Assembly: GCA_020633825.1 (NCBI GenBank)
Contig: JACKCV010000001.1
Location: forward strand, 186,001 to 250,000
From: Fibrobacteria bacterium
GTDB taxonomy: Bacteria > Fibrobacterota > Fibrobacteria > UBA5070
Reading direction: 5' to 3'
Length of the DNA stretch: 64,000 bases
Part shown: positions 25,081 through 34,737 of the stretch, one piece after another
How positions within the stretch are numbered: the first letter of the stretch is position 1
How the letters are laid out: every line of letters begins with the position of its first letter
Position numbers and translations under genes: made by a program
The notes under the pieces: generated by a model
Database searches by the model: none
What the model saw: only the letters and a program-made list of their open reading frames with translations
Told to the model about the DNA's origin: nothing

Positions 25081-27285
25081 TCAGCGGCCGTGACGGCCTC
25101 CGGAGGATCCTCCGCGACCCGAGCTCCGGGGAGGGCGACCCTGTCCGCCCTGGGACGGCCGTCCGGACCCCGGCCTGGAGAAGGACTTGGACGCGGAACG
25201 CGGGGCCCGTTCGTCGTGGGCGCCATGGAATCCTTGCCGATATCCCGGTTCCCCATGATCGCCCGGACGGAAACCGTCGCGGTTGCCGTAGCGGGAGGGA
25301 CGGTCGTCCTGGGCCCAGTTTCGGGTGGCGCCGGGACGCGGGGCCGGATTGGGCATTTCCTGGGGCAGATCGCCGGGTTCGAAATCGACCCATCCGTTGA
25401 CCGGATCCGCTTGGGCCAATCGTACCGTGACCTTGTCGCCCACTCGCAGGACCCGACCGGAGCGACGGCCCACCAGTTCGGAACGCTGCTCGTTGAATTC
25501 CCAGAAATCGTCGCGCATGCGCTTGACGTGCATCATGCCTTCCGCCCAGGGATTCTCCACCTGGACGAAGACTCCGATGGGTTCGCAACCCGTGATGCGT
25601 GCCTCGAAGAGATCTCCGACGCGTTCCCGAAGGATCCAGGCGGCGCAGCACTTGTTGGCGGAACGCTCCGACTTGACGACCGCGTCTTCCCTCCCGGAGA
25701 CGTGGGTGGCCAACCGGCGTGCGTTGGGAGCCCAGCGTGCGGGGACATCCTCCTTGCGGAGGTGGGCCTTGATCACCCGGTGGGTCCACAGGTCCGCATA
25801 GCGACGGATGGGGCTCGTGTAATGGGCGTAGTGCGTCCAGCCCAGGGCGAAGTGACCCATGCAGTCCGCGCTGTACCGGGCCTTCTTCATGGAGCGAACG
25901 ACCTTGGTCTGAAGGGGGACCGGAATCTTTCCGTCCGAAAGGAGTTCGGAAAGCCACTGCTGGGCGGCGGGCCTCACATTCGTGGGAAGTTCCGAGTCGG
26001 ATTTGGAGGGTTTCCAAGCCGGGAGCCCCAGAAGCCGAGCCCAGGACGACACGTTGGCGAGGGATTCGTCTTCGGGGGGCTCGTGGACCCGGTGGAGACC
26101 CGGGAGCATCGCCTCGTCGAGAAGTCGTGCGCAGCACCGGTTGGCCGCGAGCATCGCTTCCTCGATCCAACGGTGGCTGGGCATCCGTTCCTGCACCTTG
26201 GCATCGCAGGGCTCGCCATTGCGATCGAATACGATGCGTGGTTCGGGGAGGTCGAATTCCAGGAGGCTTTCCTTGCGGCGGCAGGCGAGAAGCGCGTCGG
26301 CGCAATCCTTGAGCAGGGAAAGCGAGGGATCCCCTCGGTCGGCGAGTTCCTGCGCCTTTTCGTAGGCCAGGAACCGACGCACGCGGACCACCGATTCGAA
26401 GAACTGGAATCCCAGGATGTTTCCGTCCCTCGAGATGTCCATCCGGCAGGAGAGTGCCAATCGATCCTTCCCGTCGAGCAACGAACAGAGGTCGGCCGCG
26501 AGGTTCCCGGGAAGCATCGTCACGGCGGTCCAGGGCAAGTAGGTGGTGAACGAGCGCTTCACGGCCGCCTTGTCGAGGGCGGAACCTTCCGGGATGTAGT
26601 GGGAGACATCGGCGATGTGGACGTCGAGACGCCATCCCTTGGGCGTTTCCACGACCGCCACCGCGTCGTCGTGGTCGTGGGCGTCGAAGGGGTCGATGGT
26701 GCAGACATCGTCCTGACGGCAATCCACCCGGCCTGCGAACTCCTTTTCCCCCGGCTCCTGGTATTCAGCGGCTTGACCGAGGACCGCTTTGGTGAAGGGG
26801 CCGGGAAGTTCCTGGGCTTCGGAGAACAATTGCACGATCTTCTTCCAGGATGGTCCGGAATACCGGTTGGACCACCCCTCTCCCTCGCGAGGAAGGGGGG
26901 CTGCCGGGGAGTCCTCCTCGGTGCGCGACCTGCGCGAGCGCTGGGGAGGGGGAGTCTCCCGTTCCCCGGAGGATTCGAACTCCTCATGGCGCTCCGCCTT
27001 GCGTCGAGAGCGGGTTTCGACATCCCGGGCCTCGCGTTTGGTCGTGCGGTTCTTTCCCTGGGCCACGATGGGGACGATCCGGTCCCGGCTTCCCAGCCGG
27101 AGCTTCCCGTCTTCGAGGAGGGTCGCCAAGGCGTCTTGAAGCGCGGGGACCTGGTCCTTGGGCACGTTCAGCATGTGGCGGACTTCGCGGAAGGTGGCGC
27201 CGTGGTATCCCTCGGCGTGGACGATTTCCATCAATTCCTGCGAGAAATTCCTTCTCAGGTGCTTGGCTTTCCAGTTGCCGGCCAT
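25081..27285 (-). CDS. rnr: Ribonuclease R
   Basis: 734-residue 3'-5' exoribonuclease of the RNB family. An N-terminal winged-helix region (REVRHMLNVP) is followed by an Arg/Glu-rich linker, the RNB catalytic core with Asp residues in TIDPFDAHDHDDAVAV and the YTSPIRRYADL motif, and a C-terminal S1 domain (FEARITGCEPIGVFVQVENP). A tail of about 70 residues rich in Arg, Gly, Ser and Pro ends the protein. RNase R degrades structured RNA. The ATG at 27285 has AAGGAG at ideal spacing; longer upstream readings cross a G13 tract and are rejected. A similar basic tail is present on Tex in this window. Confidence 0.94.
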   Translation of the reverse strand: MAGNWKAKHLRRNFSQELMEIVHAEGYHGATFREVRHMLNVPKDQVPALQDALATLLEDGKLRLGSRDRIVPIVAQGKNRTTKREARDVETRSRRKAERHEEFESSGERETPPPQRSRRSRTEEDSPAAPLPREGEGWSNRYSGPSWKKIVQLFSEAQELPGPFTKAVLGQAAEYQEPGEKEFAGRVDCRQDDVCTIDPFDAHDHDDAVAVVETPKGWRLDVHIADVSHYIPEGSALDKAAVKRSFTTYLPWTAVTMLPGNLAADLCSLLDGKDRLALSCRMDISRDGNILGFQFFESVVRVRRFLAYEKAQELADRGDPSLSLLKDCADALLACRRKESLLEFDLPEPRIVFDRNGEPCDAKVQERMPSHRWIEEAMLAANRCCARLLDEAMLPGLHRVHEPPEDESLANVSSWARLLGLPAWKPSKSDSELPTNVRPAAQQWLSELLSDGKIPVPLQTKVVRSMKKARYSADCMGHFALGWTHYAHYTSPIRRYADLWTHRVIKAHLRKEDVPARWAPNARRLATHVSGREDAVVKSERSANKCCAAWILRERVGDLFEARITGCEPIGVFVQVENPWAEGMMHVKRMRDDFWEFNEQRSELVGRRSGRVLRVGDKVTVRLAQADPVNGWVDFEPGDLPQEMPNPAPRPGATRNWAQDDRPSRYGNRDGFRPGDHGEPGYRQGFHGAHDERAPRSASKSFSRPGSGRPSQGGQGRPPRSSGRGGSSGGRHGR

Positions 27286-27416
27286 GGCGCGCTCCTTGGT
27301 TGACCCCCAATGGTACCACCAAGGAGGCCGACGTGGTGACGGATTCCGTTCATCCGCTGGAATGACCGCCGCGTCCCGCTCCGATGGGAGGGGGCGGTGC
27401 GGAGGACCGCGACCTC

Positions 27417-27429
27417 GGGGGGGGGGGGG
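27417..27429. repeat. G13 homopolymer upstream of rnr
   Basis: A run of 13 G lies about 130 bases before the rnr ATG and about 130 bases after the stop of the DUF4139 gene. It is outside the coding sequences as called. Such tracts can slip during replication and may also be prone to sequencing error. Confidence 0.9.
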
Positions 27430-27562
27430 ATGCTGCCCGAATGGCACGCCGACGTCCGATTCCGGGTAGCCTCGGCCTCGGAGGTCGCCTCGGAGGGCGG
27501 GGACGCCGGTGGGGAGGATCGTATTCCCTGCGGGTGTGCCTCGGCGACGGCGCGGAGGACGG

Positions 27563-28978
27563 CTACTTCCAGCTGGCCTGGTAGCTGTAGCGGACGGAGG
27601 CTTCGCCTTGCGCGGGGACCTTGACCTTGAAGACGATCGTGGAGGCGTCCCGCTTCTCGAACGGGAGGCTGTGGCTCAGCACCTTCCAGGTGGGCCACTG
27701 CTGCCGTTCGACCACCTCGATCTCCACGGGTTCGTTCTTGGAATTGCGCAGATCGACCCGCACGGTCTCCGTCTTCTGGCGGTTCTTCTCGTCGGACTGC
27801 TCGACCGTCCGCGCGCCGCGCAGGTCGAAGGCCTGGCCGAGGGAAAGGCGCAGGGTGTCGTTGGAAGGGGTGTGGTCGATGGCGTCCTCCCCCACGAACT
27901 GGAGGCTTCCGGAGCGGTCGCGGGAGTACACGCGCACCACGCCCTTGGGAAGAGGCATGCCGAGGGAGCGGTCCTTCCGGTTGGGGATCTCCAGGATCAC
28001 GGCGCATTTGAGTCCGTTGCGGGAATCGTCCTCGCGGGGCCACCACCAATAGCGCTGGTAGAGGGATTCGTCGAAGACGAAACGCTTGCGCGATCCGGCG
28101 TTGCGGGCCGACAGGAAGGAGACCTGCTTCTGCTCGCGATCGAGGACGGTGGCGGGGCGTTGCATCTCGTACATGTGGTATTCCATCAGGGATTGCTCCT
28201 CGAACTGGGGAGGGGCGATCGCCATGTCGAGCATGGCCATGGAGCTTTTCGCCATGGGCATCTCGCGCTTGGCGCGCGGGTACCGGTTCCGCTGGGGGTC
28301 CTGCCAGCGGTTGACGTCCCCGGCCACCAGCTTGAGACGGGCGTCCCGGTAGGCCGTGCCGCTGTTGTTCTGGAGCGTCACCAGTCCGTCGAGGTCGATG
28401 TGGCTCGCCGAGGAATCCAGAAGCACCACGTAGTCGGCCTTCCAGGAAAGCCCCGAGGCGAGATACCGAAGTTCGGCATCGGTGGAGCCGCCCTTGGGAC
28501 TCTGGACGTCGATCACCAAGGTGGGCTTCACCAGGAGGCCTTCGGGAAGGCTGGGCAGGATCACCCGCCCCGGAGGATCGAGGAGGATGCGGCCGTCGCT
28601 GACGAAGGAGGTGATGCGCTCCCCTTCCACGGACAGGATCCGTCCCCGGAGGGAGGTGGAGACGGTGCGGCCGTCGTTGGCCACGGTTTCCCGCACGAGT
28701 TCGACTTCCTTGCCGATGTACTTGGAAAGCAGCACCGAACGACTCACCAGATCGTACCGGTAGTTCTGCTCCAAGGCCCAGGCGGAAGGGCTTCCGAAGC
28801 TCGCGGAGGAGGATTCGATGGTCTGGGCGACGCCGTCCCAGGCGAAGGAGCTGCGTCCCTTGGGCAGATCGATGCGGCGGCGGTCCTTCACCAGGGCCAG
28901 ATCGTTGTTGTAGATGGTGAGTTCCGTTTGGGCAACGACGGCGCCGGCGAGCAGGATGGGAACAAGAGCGATGCGCAT
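27563..28978 (-). CDS. Secreted DUF4139-domain protein
   Basis: 471-residue exported protein with a signal peptide (MRIALVPILLAGAVVA) followed by TELTIYNNDLALVKDRR, the characteristic opening of the DUF4139 family. The mid region has YLASGLSWKADYVVLL, also typical. The C-terminal half is beta-rich and ends SVRYSYQASWK. Family members are found in many bacteria as periplasmic or surface proteins of unknown function. GGAGG stands at good spacing before the ATG at 28978. The next minus-strand gene, rnr, starts 278 bases further on, so co-transcription is possible but not shown. Confidence 0.85.
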   Translation of the reverse strand: MRIALVPILLAGAVVAQTELTIYNNDLALVKDRRRIDLPKGRSSFAWDGVAQTIESSSASFGSPSAWALEQNYRYDLVSRSVLLSKYIGKEVELVRETVANDGRTVSTSLRGRILSVEGERITSFVSDGRILLDPPGRVILPSLPEGLLVKPTLVIDVQSPKGGSTDAELRYLASGLSWKADYVVLLDSSASHIDLDGLVTLQNNSGTAYRDARLKLVAGDVNRWQDPQRNRYPRAKREMPMAKSSMAMLDMAIAPPQFEEQSLMEYHMYEMQRPATVLDREQKQVSFLSARNAGSRKRFVFDESLYQRYWWWPREDDSRNGLKCAVILEIPNRKDRSLGMPLPKGVVRVYSRDRSGSLQFVGEDAIDHTPSNDTLRLSLGQAFDLRGARTVEQSDEKNRQKTETVRVDLRNSKNEPVEIEVVERQQWPTWKVLSHSLPFEKRDASTIVFKVKVPAQGEASVRYSYQASWK

Positions 28979-29110
28979 GGAGCCTCCAGGAAACCGTACA
29001 GGGGAACTGTTCCTTGGGAATGTACCGCTTCGAACCGCGGGGCGTCGGGAAGAGGATGTTTCCGTCGGTGGCCACCGCACCTTGGAGGGATCTCCGGAGA
29101 AGCGAGGTTC

Positions 29111-29116
29111 TATCCT
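29111..29116 (+). promoter_or_regulatory. Putative -10 box of aroK
   Basis: TATCCT ends seven bases before the GTG start of aroK. There is no Shine-Dalgarno sequence between them, pointing to a leaderless transcript. Confidence 0.4.
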
Positions 29117-29123
29117 TTGGGAT

Positions 29124-29630
29124 GTGAAATCCGTGATCCTCATCGGCATGCCCGGCTCGGGAAAAAGCACCATCGGCGTCCTTCTGGCCAAGGAATTGCG
29201 TCGCAATTTCGTGGATACCGACCTCCTGATCCAGGAAGGGACGGGGCGCGGGCTCCAGGACATCCTCGATGAAGACGGGATTCCCGCCTTCCTCGCCGAG
29301 GAAGCTCGCATCGTGAAGACCTTCCAACCCCACGGGGAGATCGTGGCCACCGGCGGTTCCGTGGTGTATTCCGAAGAGGCCATGGAACACCTCTCCTCCC
29401 GAGGAGTCTGCGTGTACCTGGAGTGTTCGCTGGCCGCCCTGGAAACGCGCCTCTCCAACCTCGACAGCCGGGGCGTGGTCCGGGGACCCGGTCAATCCGT
29501 GGCCGATCTCCTGGCCGAGCGCGAGCCCCTCTACCGCAAGTGGGCCCAGGTCACCGTCCCCAACGACCACGACCGCCACGGGGAAACCGTGAGGGATCTC
29601 GTCGAGGCGTTGAAACCTCTGGTGGGGTGA
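29124..29630 (+). CDS. aroK: Shikimate kinase
   Basis: 168-residue P-loop kinase of normal length. It has Walker A GMPGSGKST (residues 8-16), the shikimate-binding DTD motif (FVDTDLLIQ), VATGGSVVY and the lid/adenine region ending in AEREPLYRKWA. It phosphorylates shikimate in aromatic amino-acid synthesis. GTG at 29124 gives a start directly at the first beta strand. No other aro gene lies nearby. A phosphotransferase gene follows in the same direction after 44 bases. Confidence 0.92.
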   Translation: MKSVILIGMPGSGKSTIGVLLAKELRRNFVDTDLLIQEGTGRGLQDILDEDGIPAFLAEEARIVKTFQPHGEIVATGGSVVYSEEAMEHLSSRGVCVYLECSLAALETRLSNLDSRGVVRGPGQSVADLLAEREPLYRKWAQVTVPNDHDRHGETVRDLVEALKPLVG

Positions 29631-29662
29631 GCGCCGCGATCGAGGTCGCGCCACCGCATGCC

Positions 29663-29668
29663 TAAATT
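29663..29668 (+). promoter_or_regulatory. Putative -10 box of the phosphotransferase gene
   Basis: TAAATT ends six bases before the ATG at 29675, with no Shine-Dalgarno sequence, so this gene may have its own leaderless promoter. Confidence 0.35.
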
Positions 29669-29674
29669 CCATCC

Positions 29675-30520
29675 ATGGGCACTTCCCGCATCCTCCGGGC
29701 CCTGGCTTCGGGGGCCAACAACGATTTGTTCGTGGTGGACCACCGTGGGGTGGAGGCGGTCCTGAAGCGCACCCGACCCGGCGGGGTCGCCCGGTTGGAC
29801 CTGGAGGCGGCGATCCTGGAATGCCTCGATGGGGATGGTGCGCCCCGGTTGCTGGGCAAGGAGGCCATCGATTCCGCCGAGGAGTGTTCGCAGATCGTGA
29901 TGGAATGGGTGCAAGGACGGCACCTGCACCGGTTGGATCGCGTGGCTGCGGCGATGTTGGGAAGGACCCTGGGAGGTTTGCACTCCCGGACGCGGGTGGA
30001 TCTTCCTGCGCAACTGGCCAGTCCCTCCTGGGCGGACTACCTGGAATCGCGTCTGGAGTCCCAATGGGAACAGGCTCGCGAGGCCGCCCCTTCGGCGATG
30101 GTCGAGGAGTCGCGGGGGTTCCTGCGTCGGCTGGGGACTTTCGCGGCGGGTTTCGGAGCCGACGACGAAGGGCGTTGCCTGGTCCATACCGACCTGATCC
30201 CCCTCAACGTGGTGTTCACGGCCGAGGATTGCCGGATCGTGGACTGGGAGCTGGGACGCATCGACCACCCGGAGTGGGATCTCGCCTCCCTGGACAAGGC
30301 CTTCGTCTTCGAGCCCGGGGCGCGCGCGGCCTTCGACGCCGCCTACGGCAGGCTTCCGGATCCGGACCGCCTCCGCCTGGTCGGCCTGCTGCACTACTCG
30401 AACGTGGCGCTGTGGCGCATGTGTTCGTACTGGGTTCGAGGTGAAAACCGGGAGAACGCCGACAGATTCCTCGCCGAGCTCGACGAGGAGATCGAATGGA
30501 TTCGACGGAATCTGCCCTGA
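29675..30520 (+). CDS. Aminoglycoside phosphotransferase-fold kinase
   Basis: 281-residue APH/choline-kinase-like protein. The Brenner motif is HTDLIPLNVVF (catalytic Asp, metal-binding Asn) and the DFG-equivalent is IVDWELGR. A typical glycine-poor nucleotide loop (SGANNDLFVV) and Lys in AVLKRT begin the fold. Enzymes of this family phosphorylate small molecules such as sugars, choline, homoserine or antibiotics; the sequence does not show which. It follows aroK but has its own possible promoter, so a link to that pathway is not supported. Confidence 0.82.
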   Translation: MGTSRILRALASGANNDLFVVDHRGVEAVLKRTRPGGVARLDLEAAILECLDGDGAPRLLGKEAIDSAEECSQIVMEWVQGRHLHRLDRVAAAMLGRTLGGLHSRTRVDLPAQLASPSWADYLESRLESQWEQAREAAPSAMVEESRGFLRRLGTFAAGFGADDEGRCLVHTDLIPLNVVFTAEDCRIVDWELGRIDHPEWDLASLDKAFVFEPGARAAFDAAYGRLPDPDRLRLVGLLHYSNVALWRMCSYWVRGENRENADRFLAELDEEIEWIRRNLP

Positions 30521-30588
30521 CGAGTCTCCGGAGGGGCGCGTCCCTTCGCGGCCGCGGGGAGCTTTTCCCGAGCCCGGGACGTGCCCGG

Positions 30589-31275
30589 TCAGACGGCGGA
30601 CTGGATGGCGTCGTACCGGTTCCAGACCGGAACGGAGAGGAACTGGCCGAGCTCCCGGGCTTCGCGGATCAGGTCGTCCCCGGCGCCGTGGTCGGTGACG
30701 TTGCGCCGCGACCCGTCGGCCAGGACGAGGTTGAGCTCCCAGCTGGTGTAGCTGTTGTTCTTGGAGGTCACGTGTTCGGGGATGATCTGCAGAGCGCGGA
30801 TGTCGGAGAGGAGCACGGCGTGTTTTCCGGTGCCCACCGATGGGTCTTCCGAAGGGGCGCGTGATCCCTTCCAGTACCAGCCTTCGCGCTTGTCGAAGAC
30901 CGAGACGCGGCCGAGCACGCTCCACAGGAACCAGGAAGCGCCCAGGAAGACCGCCGGGAAGAGGAGGATCAACAGGGTGGCCGGATTGTCGGCGGCGTCG
31001 CGACGCAGATCGGGGATCATGAACACGAGCGGGAAGATTCCCCCGACCGCTCCGAACACCAGCGCGAACAGGCGCATCCCGAGGGTGGCCTGGAATTCGT
31101 AGCGATCGGGCCGCACCAGAACCCCTTTGTGGGTGCGGAAGTTGGACCCGCCTCCGGCCAGCGGTCCCCAATCGGTTTTCATGGCGAGGGGATCCCCGAA
31201 GAAGGTGGGGTCGAAGACAGGCTTGGCGCGGGAGGCCTGCCGGATGGCTTCCTGGATCTTGGCGAGGATGGACAT
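30589..31275 (-). CDS. Two-helix membrane protein, paralogue A
   Basis: 228-residue protein. Residues 1-60 contain FDPTFFGDPLAMKTDW and SNFRTHKGVLVRP, then two transmembrane segments (about 65-85 and 100-120), and a C-terminal soluble domain with SVFDKREGWYWKG and SWELNLVLADGSRRNVTDHG. The last part resembles a small PH-like beta domain. A clear paralogue with the same motifs lies at 35196-35909, on the other side of purB. No named family is recognised. The ATG has a TAAGAT box six bases upstream. Confidence 0.72.
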   Translation of the reverse strand: MSILAKIQEAIRQASRAKPVFDPTFFGDPLAMKTDWGPLAGGGSNFRTHKGVLVRPDRYEFQATLGMRLFALVFGAVGGIFPLVFMIPDLRRDAADNPATLLILLFPAVFLGASWFLWSVLGRVSVFDKREGWYWKGSRAPSEDPSVGTGKHAVLLSDIRALQIIPEHVTSKNNSYTSWELNLVLADGSRRNVTDHGAGDDLIREARELGQFLSVPVWNRYDAIQSAV

Positions 31276-31281
31276 ACCTCG

Positions 31282-31287
31282 ATCTTA
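31282..31287 (-). promoter_or_regulatory. Putative -10 box of paralogue A
   Basis: TAAGAT on the minus strand, six bases before the ATG at 31275. A weak GAGGT stands in the gap, but too close to the start codon for a normal ribosome-binding site. Confidence 0.4.
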
Positions 31288-31496
31288 GGGCTTCCCTTCC
31301 CCTCGCACAAGCGATTCCGCCCGACGCCTCGCTTCGGGTGACCTCGCTCACAATCCGACCCCCACCCCCCGAAGCCGTCCGCATCGGGACGGCGAGCGGG
31401 GGAGGAAGGACAACCATCGGCACCGCGATGCGTGGGTTGGTCACCCAGCCGCGGTCGCGACTCGCGTGACAAGTATGCGCCGCGAGACGGGCCAAA

Positions 31497-32933
31497 TCAG
31501 ACTTTGAGGTCGACCGCACCTTCGCCGAGCGCTTCCTTCTCCGCTTCGAGGATGGGCTGCACCTCCTCGGCCAGGAAACGACCGACCAGGCTGGGGGCCC
31601 GTCCGACGTAGAGCTTCGGATCGAGCACCGCATCGAGCTGCTCGCGGGTGAGGCCGAAGGCGGGGTCGGCGGCCAGTCGGTCGAGGAGATCGTTGGGCTT
31701 GCCTTCCTGCTTCACCACCGCGCCGGCGGCCATGGAGTGCACGCGGATGAGCTCGTGCAATTCCTGACGGTCGCCGCCCTTCTTGACGGCCTGCATCATG
31801 ATGTTCTCGGTGGCCATGAAGGGCAGTTCCGAGAGGAGACGGGCCTCGATCATCTTGGGGTAGACCACCAACCCGTTGGCCACGTTCTCCAGGATCACCA
31901 GGCAGGCGTCGGCGGCCATGAAGGCCTGGGGGACCGCGATGCGCTTGGCGGCGGAGTCGTCGAGGGTGCGTTCGAACCACTGGGCGGCGGCGGTGGAGTC
32001 GATGACCTGCTGCTGGGCCAGGACGATGCGGGAGAGCGCGCCCATGCGTTCGGAACGCATGGGATTGCGCTTGTAGGCCATCGCCGACGATCCGATCTGG
32101 TCCTTCTCGAACGGCTCCTCCACTTCCTTGAGGTGCTGGAGCAGGCGGATGTCGTTGCCGAAGCGGGCGCACGATACGGCGATCTCCCCCAGCACGTGCA
32201 TCACGCGACTGTCGATGTGGCGCGTGTAGGTCTGGCCGGAGATGGTGAGGGGCCGCTGGAACCCGGCTTTGGTGGTGACCAGACGGTCGAGTTCGTCGAT
32301 CTTGGATTCGTCGCCTTCGAACAGCTCCATGAAGGAGGCCTGGGTGCCGGTGGTCCCCTTCACTCCGCGGAAGGGGAGCCAGTCGATCAGGCGCACCACC
32401 TCGTGGTAGTCCATCACCAGGTCCTGGAGCCAGGTGGCCGCGCGCTTTCCGACGGTGGTCGGCTGGGCCGGCTGGAAGTGGGTGAACCCCAAGGTGGGGA
32501 GGTCCTTGTGGGTGTCGCAGAACTTGGCGAGGGCAGCGATGGCGCGGGCCAACCGCTTCTTCAGGATCCGCAGCGCTTCCCGCATCTGGATGAGGTCGGT
32601 GTTGCAGCCCACGAACTGGCTGGTGGCGCCCAAGTGGATGATCCCCTTGGCGTTGGGAACGATTTCACCCCAGGCATGCACGTGGGCCATGACGTCGTGG
32701 CGCAGCTTCTTTTCGTAGAAGGCGGCGCGCTCGAAGTCGATCTGGTGGGCGGTGCGGCGAAGCTCCTCGACCTGCTCGGGGCCGATGGGCAGACCCAGCT
32801 CCATTTCGCTCTCGGCCAGCCAGATCCACAATTGGCGCCAGGTGCCGAACTTGAAGGACGGGCTCCAAATGCGGGCCATCTCGGCGGAGGCGTAGCGGCT
32901 CTCGAGAACATTGTCGACGGATTGGGCGCTCAT
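31497..32933 (-). CDS. purB: Adenylosuccinate lyase
   Basis: 478-residue fumarase/aspartase-superfamily lyase. The signature GSSAMAYKRNP is present, as are GATSQFVGCNTD and LPTLGFTHFQPAQPTTVGKR, the usual active-site regions. It performs two steps of purine synthesis: release of fumarate from SAICAR and from adenylosuccinate. Length and motifs match the longer, eukaryote-like PurB subgroup. AGGAAGAG precedes the ATG at good spacing. It stands alone between the two paralogous membrane-protein genes, with a 578-base gap upstream. Confidence 0.95.
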   Translation of the reverse strand: MSAQSVDNVLESRYASAEMARIWSPSFKFGTWRQLWIWLAESEMELGLPIGPEQVEELRRTAHQIDFERAAFYEKKLRHDVMAHVHAWGEIVPNAKGIIHLGATSQFVGCNTDLIQMREALRILKKRLARAIAALAKFCDTHKDLPTLGFTHFQPAQPTTVGKRAATWLQDLVMDYHEVVRLIDWLPFRGVKGTTGTQASFMELFEGDESKIDELDRLVTTKAGFQRPLTISGQTYTRHIDSRVMHVLGEIAVSCARFGNDIRLLQHLKEVEEPFEKDQIGSSAMAYKRNPMRSERMGALSRIVLAQQQVIDSTAAAQWFERTLDDSAAKRIAVPQAFMAADACLVILENVANGLVVYPKMIEARLLSELPFMATENIMMQAVKKGGDRQELHELIRVHSMAAGAVVKQEGKPNDLLDRLAADPAFGLTREQLDAVLDPKLYVGRAPSLVGRFLAEEVQPILEAEKEALGEGAVDLKV

Positions 32934-33444
32934 GATCGGTCTCTTCCTGGATGGGTCCACGGTCGTTGAGGGGGGAAAGGTAGGTCGGAAGAAGGACCTC
33001 CATGAGGAGGGCGGGGCCCGGGGCCCGGCAGGACCGCGTGTGGGGCGGGGATGGACGGGACGAGAGCCTTGCCGCGAACGGTTCGCGCCTCGAGGGTCCG
33101 GGGCGAAGCCCCGGAGAAGGGGGCGCGGAGGATCCCGGCGGAGGGTGTCGACTCCGCGGATGGAGGTTCGAGGATGGTTGCGTAGGCGAAGCCCGGAAGC
33201 CGGAGCCGAGGCGAGGGGGAAGGCTTTCCCCATTTGGTGGCGGCCCGTGAGGTCGATTCCGTGGCCTTGGACCCGAATGGTCCAAAGGAAGCGGCTCCCT
33301 GGCTCGGCAGTTCCATCGGTGGAGCCTGGTCCGCTTTGCCCGGAAGGCAAGCTGCCCGGTCGTCGAGAGGGTGGGGCCTCCGCCAAGCCTTCCGGCGAGG
33401 GTGTGCCCGAAGATCTGTTTTGCGAGGAATCTCTTTGGGGGAAA
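32934..33444. other. Long non-coding gap upstream of purB
   Basis: About 510 bases between the purB start and the terminator of the secreted-protein gene. Open frames here have Pro/Arg/Ser-rich translations without domain character and look like GC-driven shadows. It presumably holds the purB promoter and leader; no riboswitch could be recognised by eye. Confidence 0.45.
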
Positions 33445-33474
33445 GAAAAAGGGCTCCCCTTCTGTAGGGAGCCC
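33445..33474 (-). terminator. Rho-independent terminator
   Basis: On the minus strand an 8-bp perfect stem (33467-33474 with 33451-33458) is followed directly by five T residues. It sits about 40 bases after the stop of the secreted protein at 33512-34618. Confidence 0.85.
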
Positions 33475-33511
33475 GAGTTCGGCGCTGAATTCCCGACGGG
33501 GGGGAGATGGC

Positions 33512-34618
33512 TCAGCGGACGGCGTTGAGGATGCCGTTGTTTTCGGCGTTGGCCGAGGTGGCGCGCCAGATCAGGACGCCCTGGCGGAGAGGGGTGCTCC
33601 AAGTCGCGCCGGGCTGCAATTGCCGGACGCTGTAGATGGCGCCGGAAATCGACAAGACCTGGAGTTCGATGGCGGTGGAGCCGGGGTTGTGGAACCGGGC
33701 TTCGCCCGCGACCACGCGGCTGTCGAGCGGGAGGAGGTTGCGGATGGCGCGCCCCTGGATTCCCGTGACCGGGGAGGTGGACATGATGGACGAGTGGGAC
33801 ACGTTTTCCGACGATCCGGAACAGACCCGCTTGACGAGGTTCTTCCCGTTGAGGGTGGTGGCACAGGCGTCGGACAGGGCCAGTTCCCCGGCGTCGGTGG
33901 GCTCCCAGGTGGAATCGGCGATGGCCACCCCATCGGCGTTGTATTTGATGCGCTGGACTTCCAGGGTGTCGTCGTTGTCGTCCAGTTGGGTGCGCTGGAC
34001 CGGGCCCTGGGAACTCCAGAGCAGATGGTCGAAGGAGTTGGTCATCCAGTCGGATTCGAGGTCGAGTCGGGATTCGTTCGTCCCCACGTCGCAACGACCT
34101 TGGGCGTCGACCGTCCAGGTCGTGCGGGTCGCGTAGCCGTCGGGGTCGACTTCGCGGATGTCGGCACACGCGGTATGCGTCCACGTGTAGAGGGTGGAGT
34201 CGACCTTGGAGGCGGTGTCGAGATCGTGTTGGATGCCCGAGACGATGCGCCCTTGGGCGTCGTAGGACATGTCGGTGCGGGCGTGACCCATCCCCATGGG
34301 ACCCTCCGTGCCCGAGGTCCAGACGGAGGAGAGCCGATTCTTCGCGTCGAGCGCGAACCACTGCTTGAAGCTCGCCCGCATCGAAAAGGTCTTGGCGACC
34401 GAGTCGTGGACATAGCCCATCTTGACGAACATGGGGATCATGATGGGATTGAAATCGGGCTGGTTGGCGTAGCTCATGGTCATGGACATGGAGGTGTACA
34501 CCGTGTCCGCGGCCACATCCGGCATGGTGTAGTCGCTGAACTCCGCGCGGGGATTGCTGAAGGCGGAAACGAGGGAAGCCGAGGCCAGGCCGGCAACGAG
34601 AAGGGAGGGAATTTTCAT
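33512..34618 (-). CDS. Secreted protein with possible sorting domain
   Basis: 368-residue exported protein. The signal peptide is MKIPSLLVAGLASASLVSA. The middle contains repeated segments of the type YDAQGRIVSGI, DPDGYATRT, VDAQGRCDVG and YNADGVAIAD, resembling YD/RHS-like beta strands. The last 75 residues (from about GEARFHNPGSTAIELQVL through ISGAIYSVRQL to NNGILNAVR) have the strand pattern of a type IX-like C-terminal sorting domain. No function can be assigned. AGGAG precedes the ATG; a strong terminator follows. Confidence 0.7.
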   Translation of the reverse strand: MKIPSLLVAGLASASLVSAFSNPRAEFSDYTMPDVAADTVYTSMSMTMSYANQPDFNPIMIPMFVKMGYVHDSVAKTFSMRASFKQWFALDAKNRLSSVWTSGTEGPMGMGHARTDMSYDAQGRIVSGIQHDLDTASKVDSTLYTWTHTACADIREVDPDGYATRTTWTVDAQGRCDVGTNESRLDLESDWMTNSFDHLLWSSQGPVQRTQLDDNDDTLEVQRIKYNADGVAIADSTWEPTDAGELALSDACATTLNGKNLVKRVCSGSSENVSHSSIMSTSPVTGIQGRAIRNLLPLDSRVVAGEARFHNPGSTAIELQVLSISGAIYSVRQLQPGATWSTPLRQGVLIWRATSANAENNGILNAVR

Positions 34619-34737
34619 GGAGGGACTCCTGATGGTTTCGCCGCACCGACCCACGGGACAGAAGCCGGATGGCGGACGCGGAGAAGAATACCATGCATTC
34701 GTCCGGCGCGGCGGGAATGATCCGCCGGCGCAACAAT

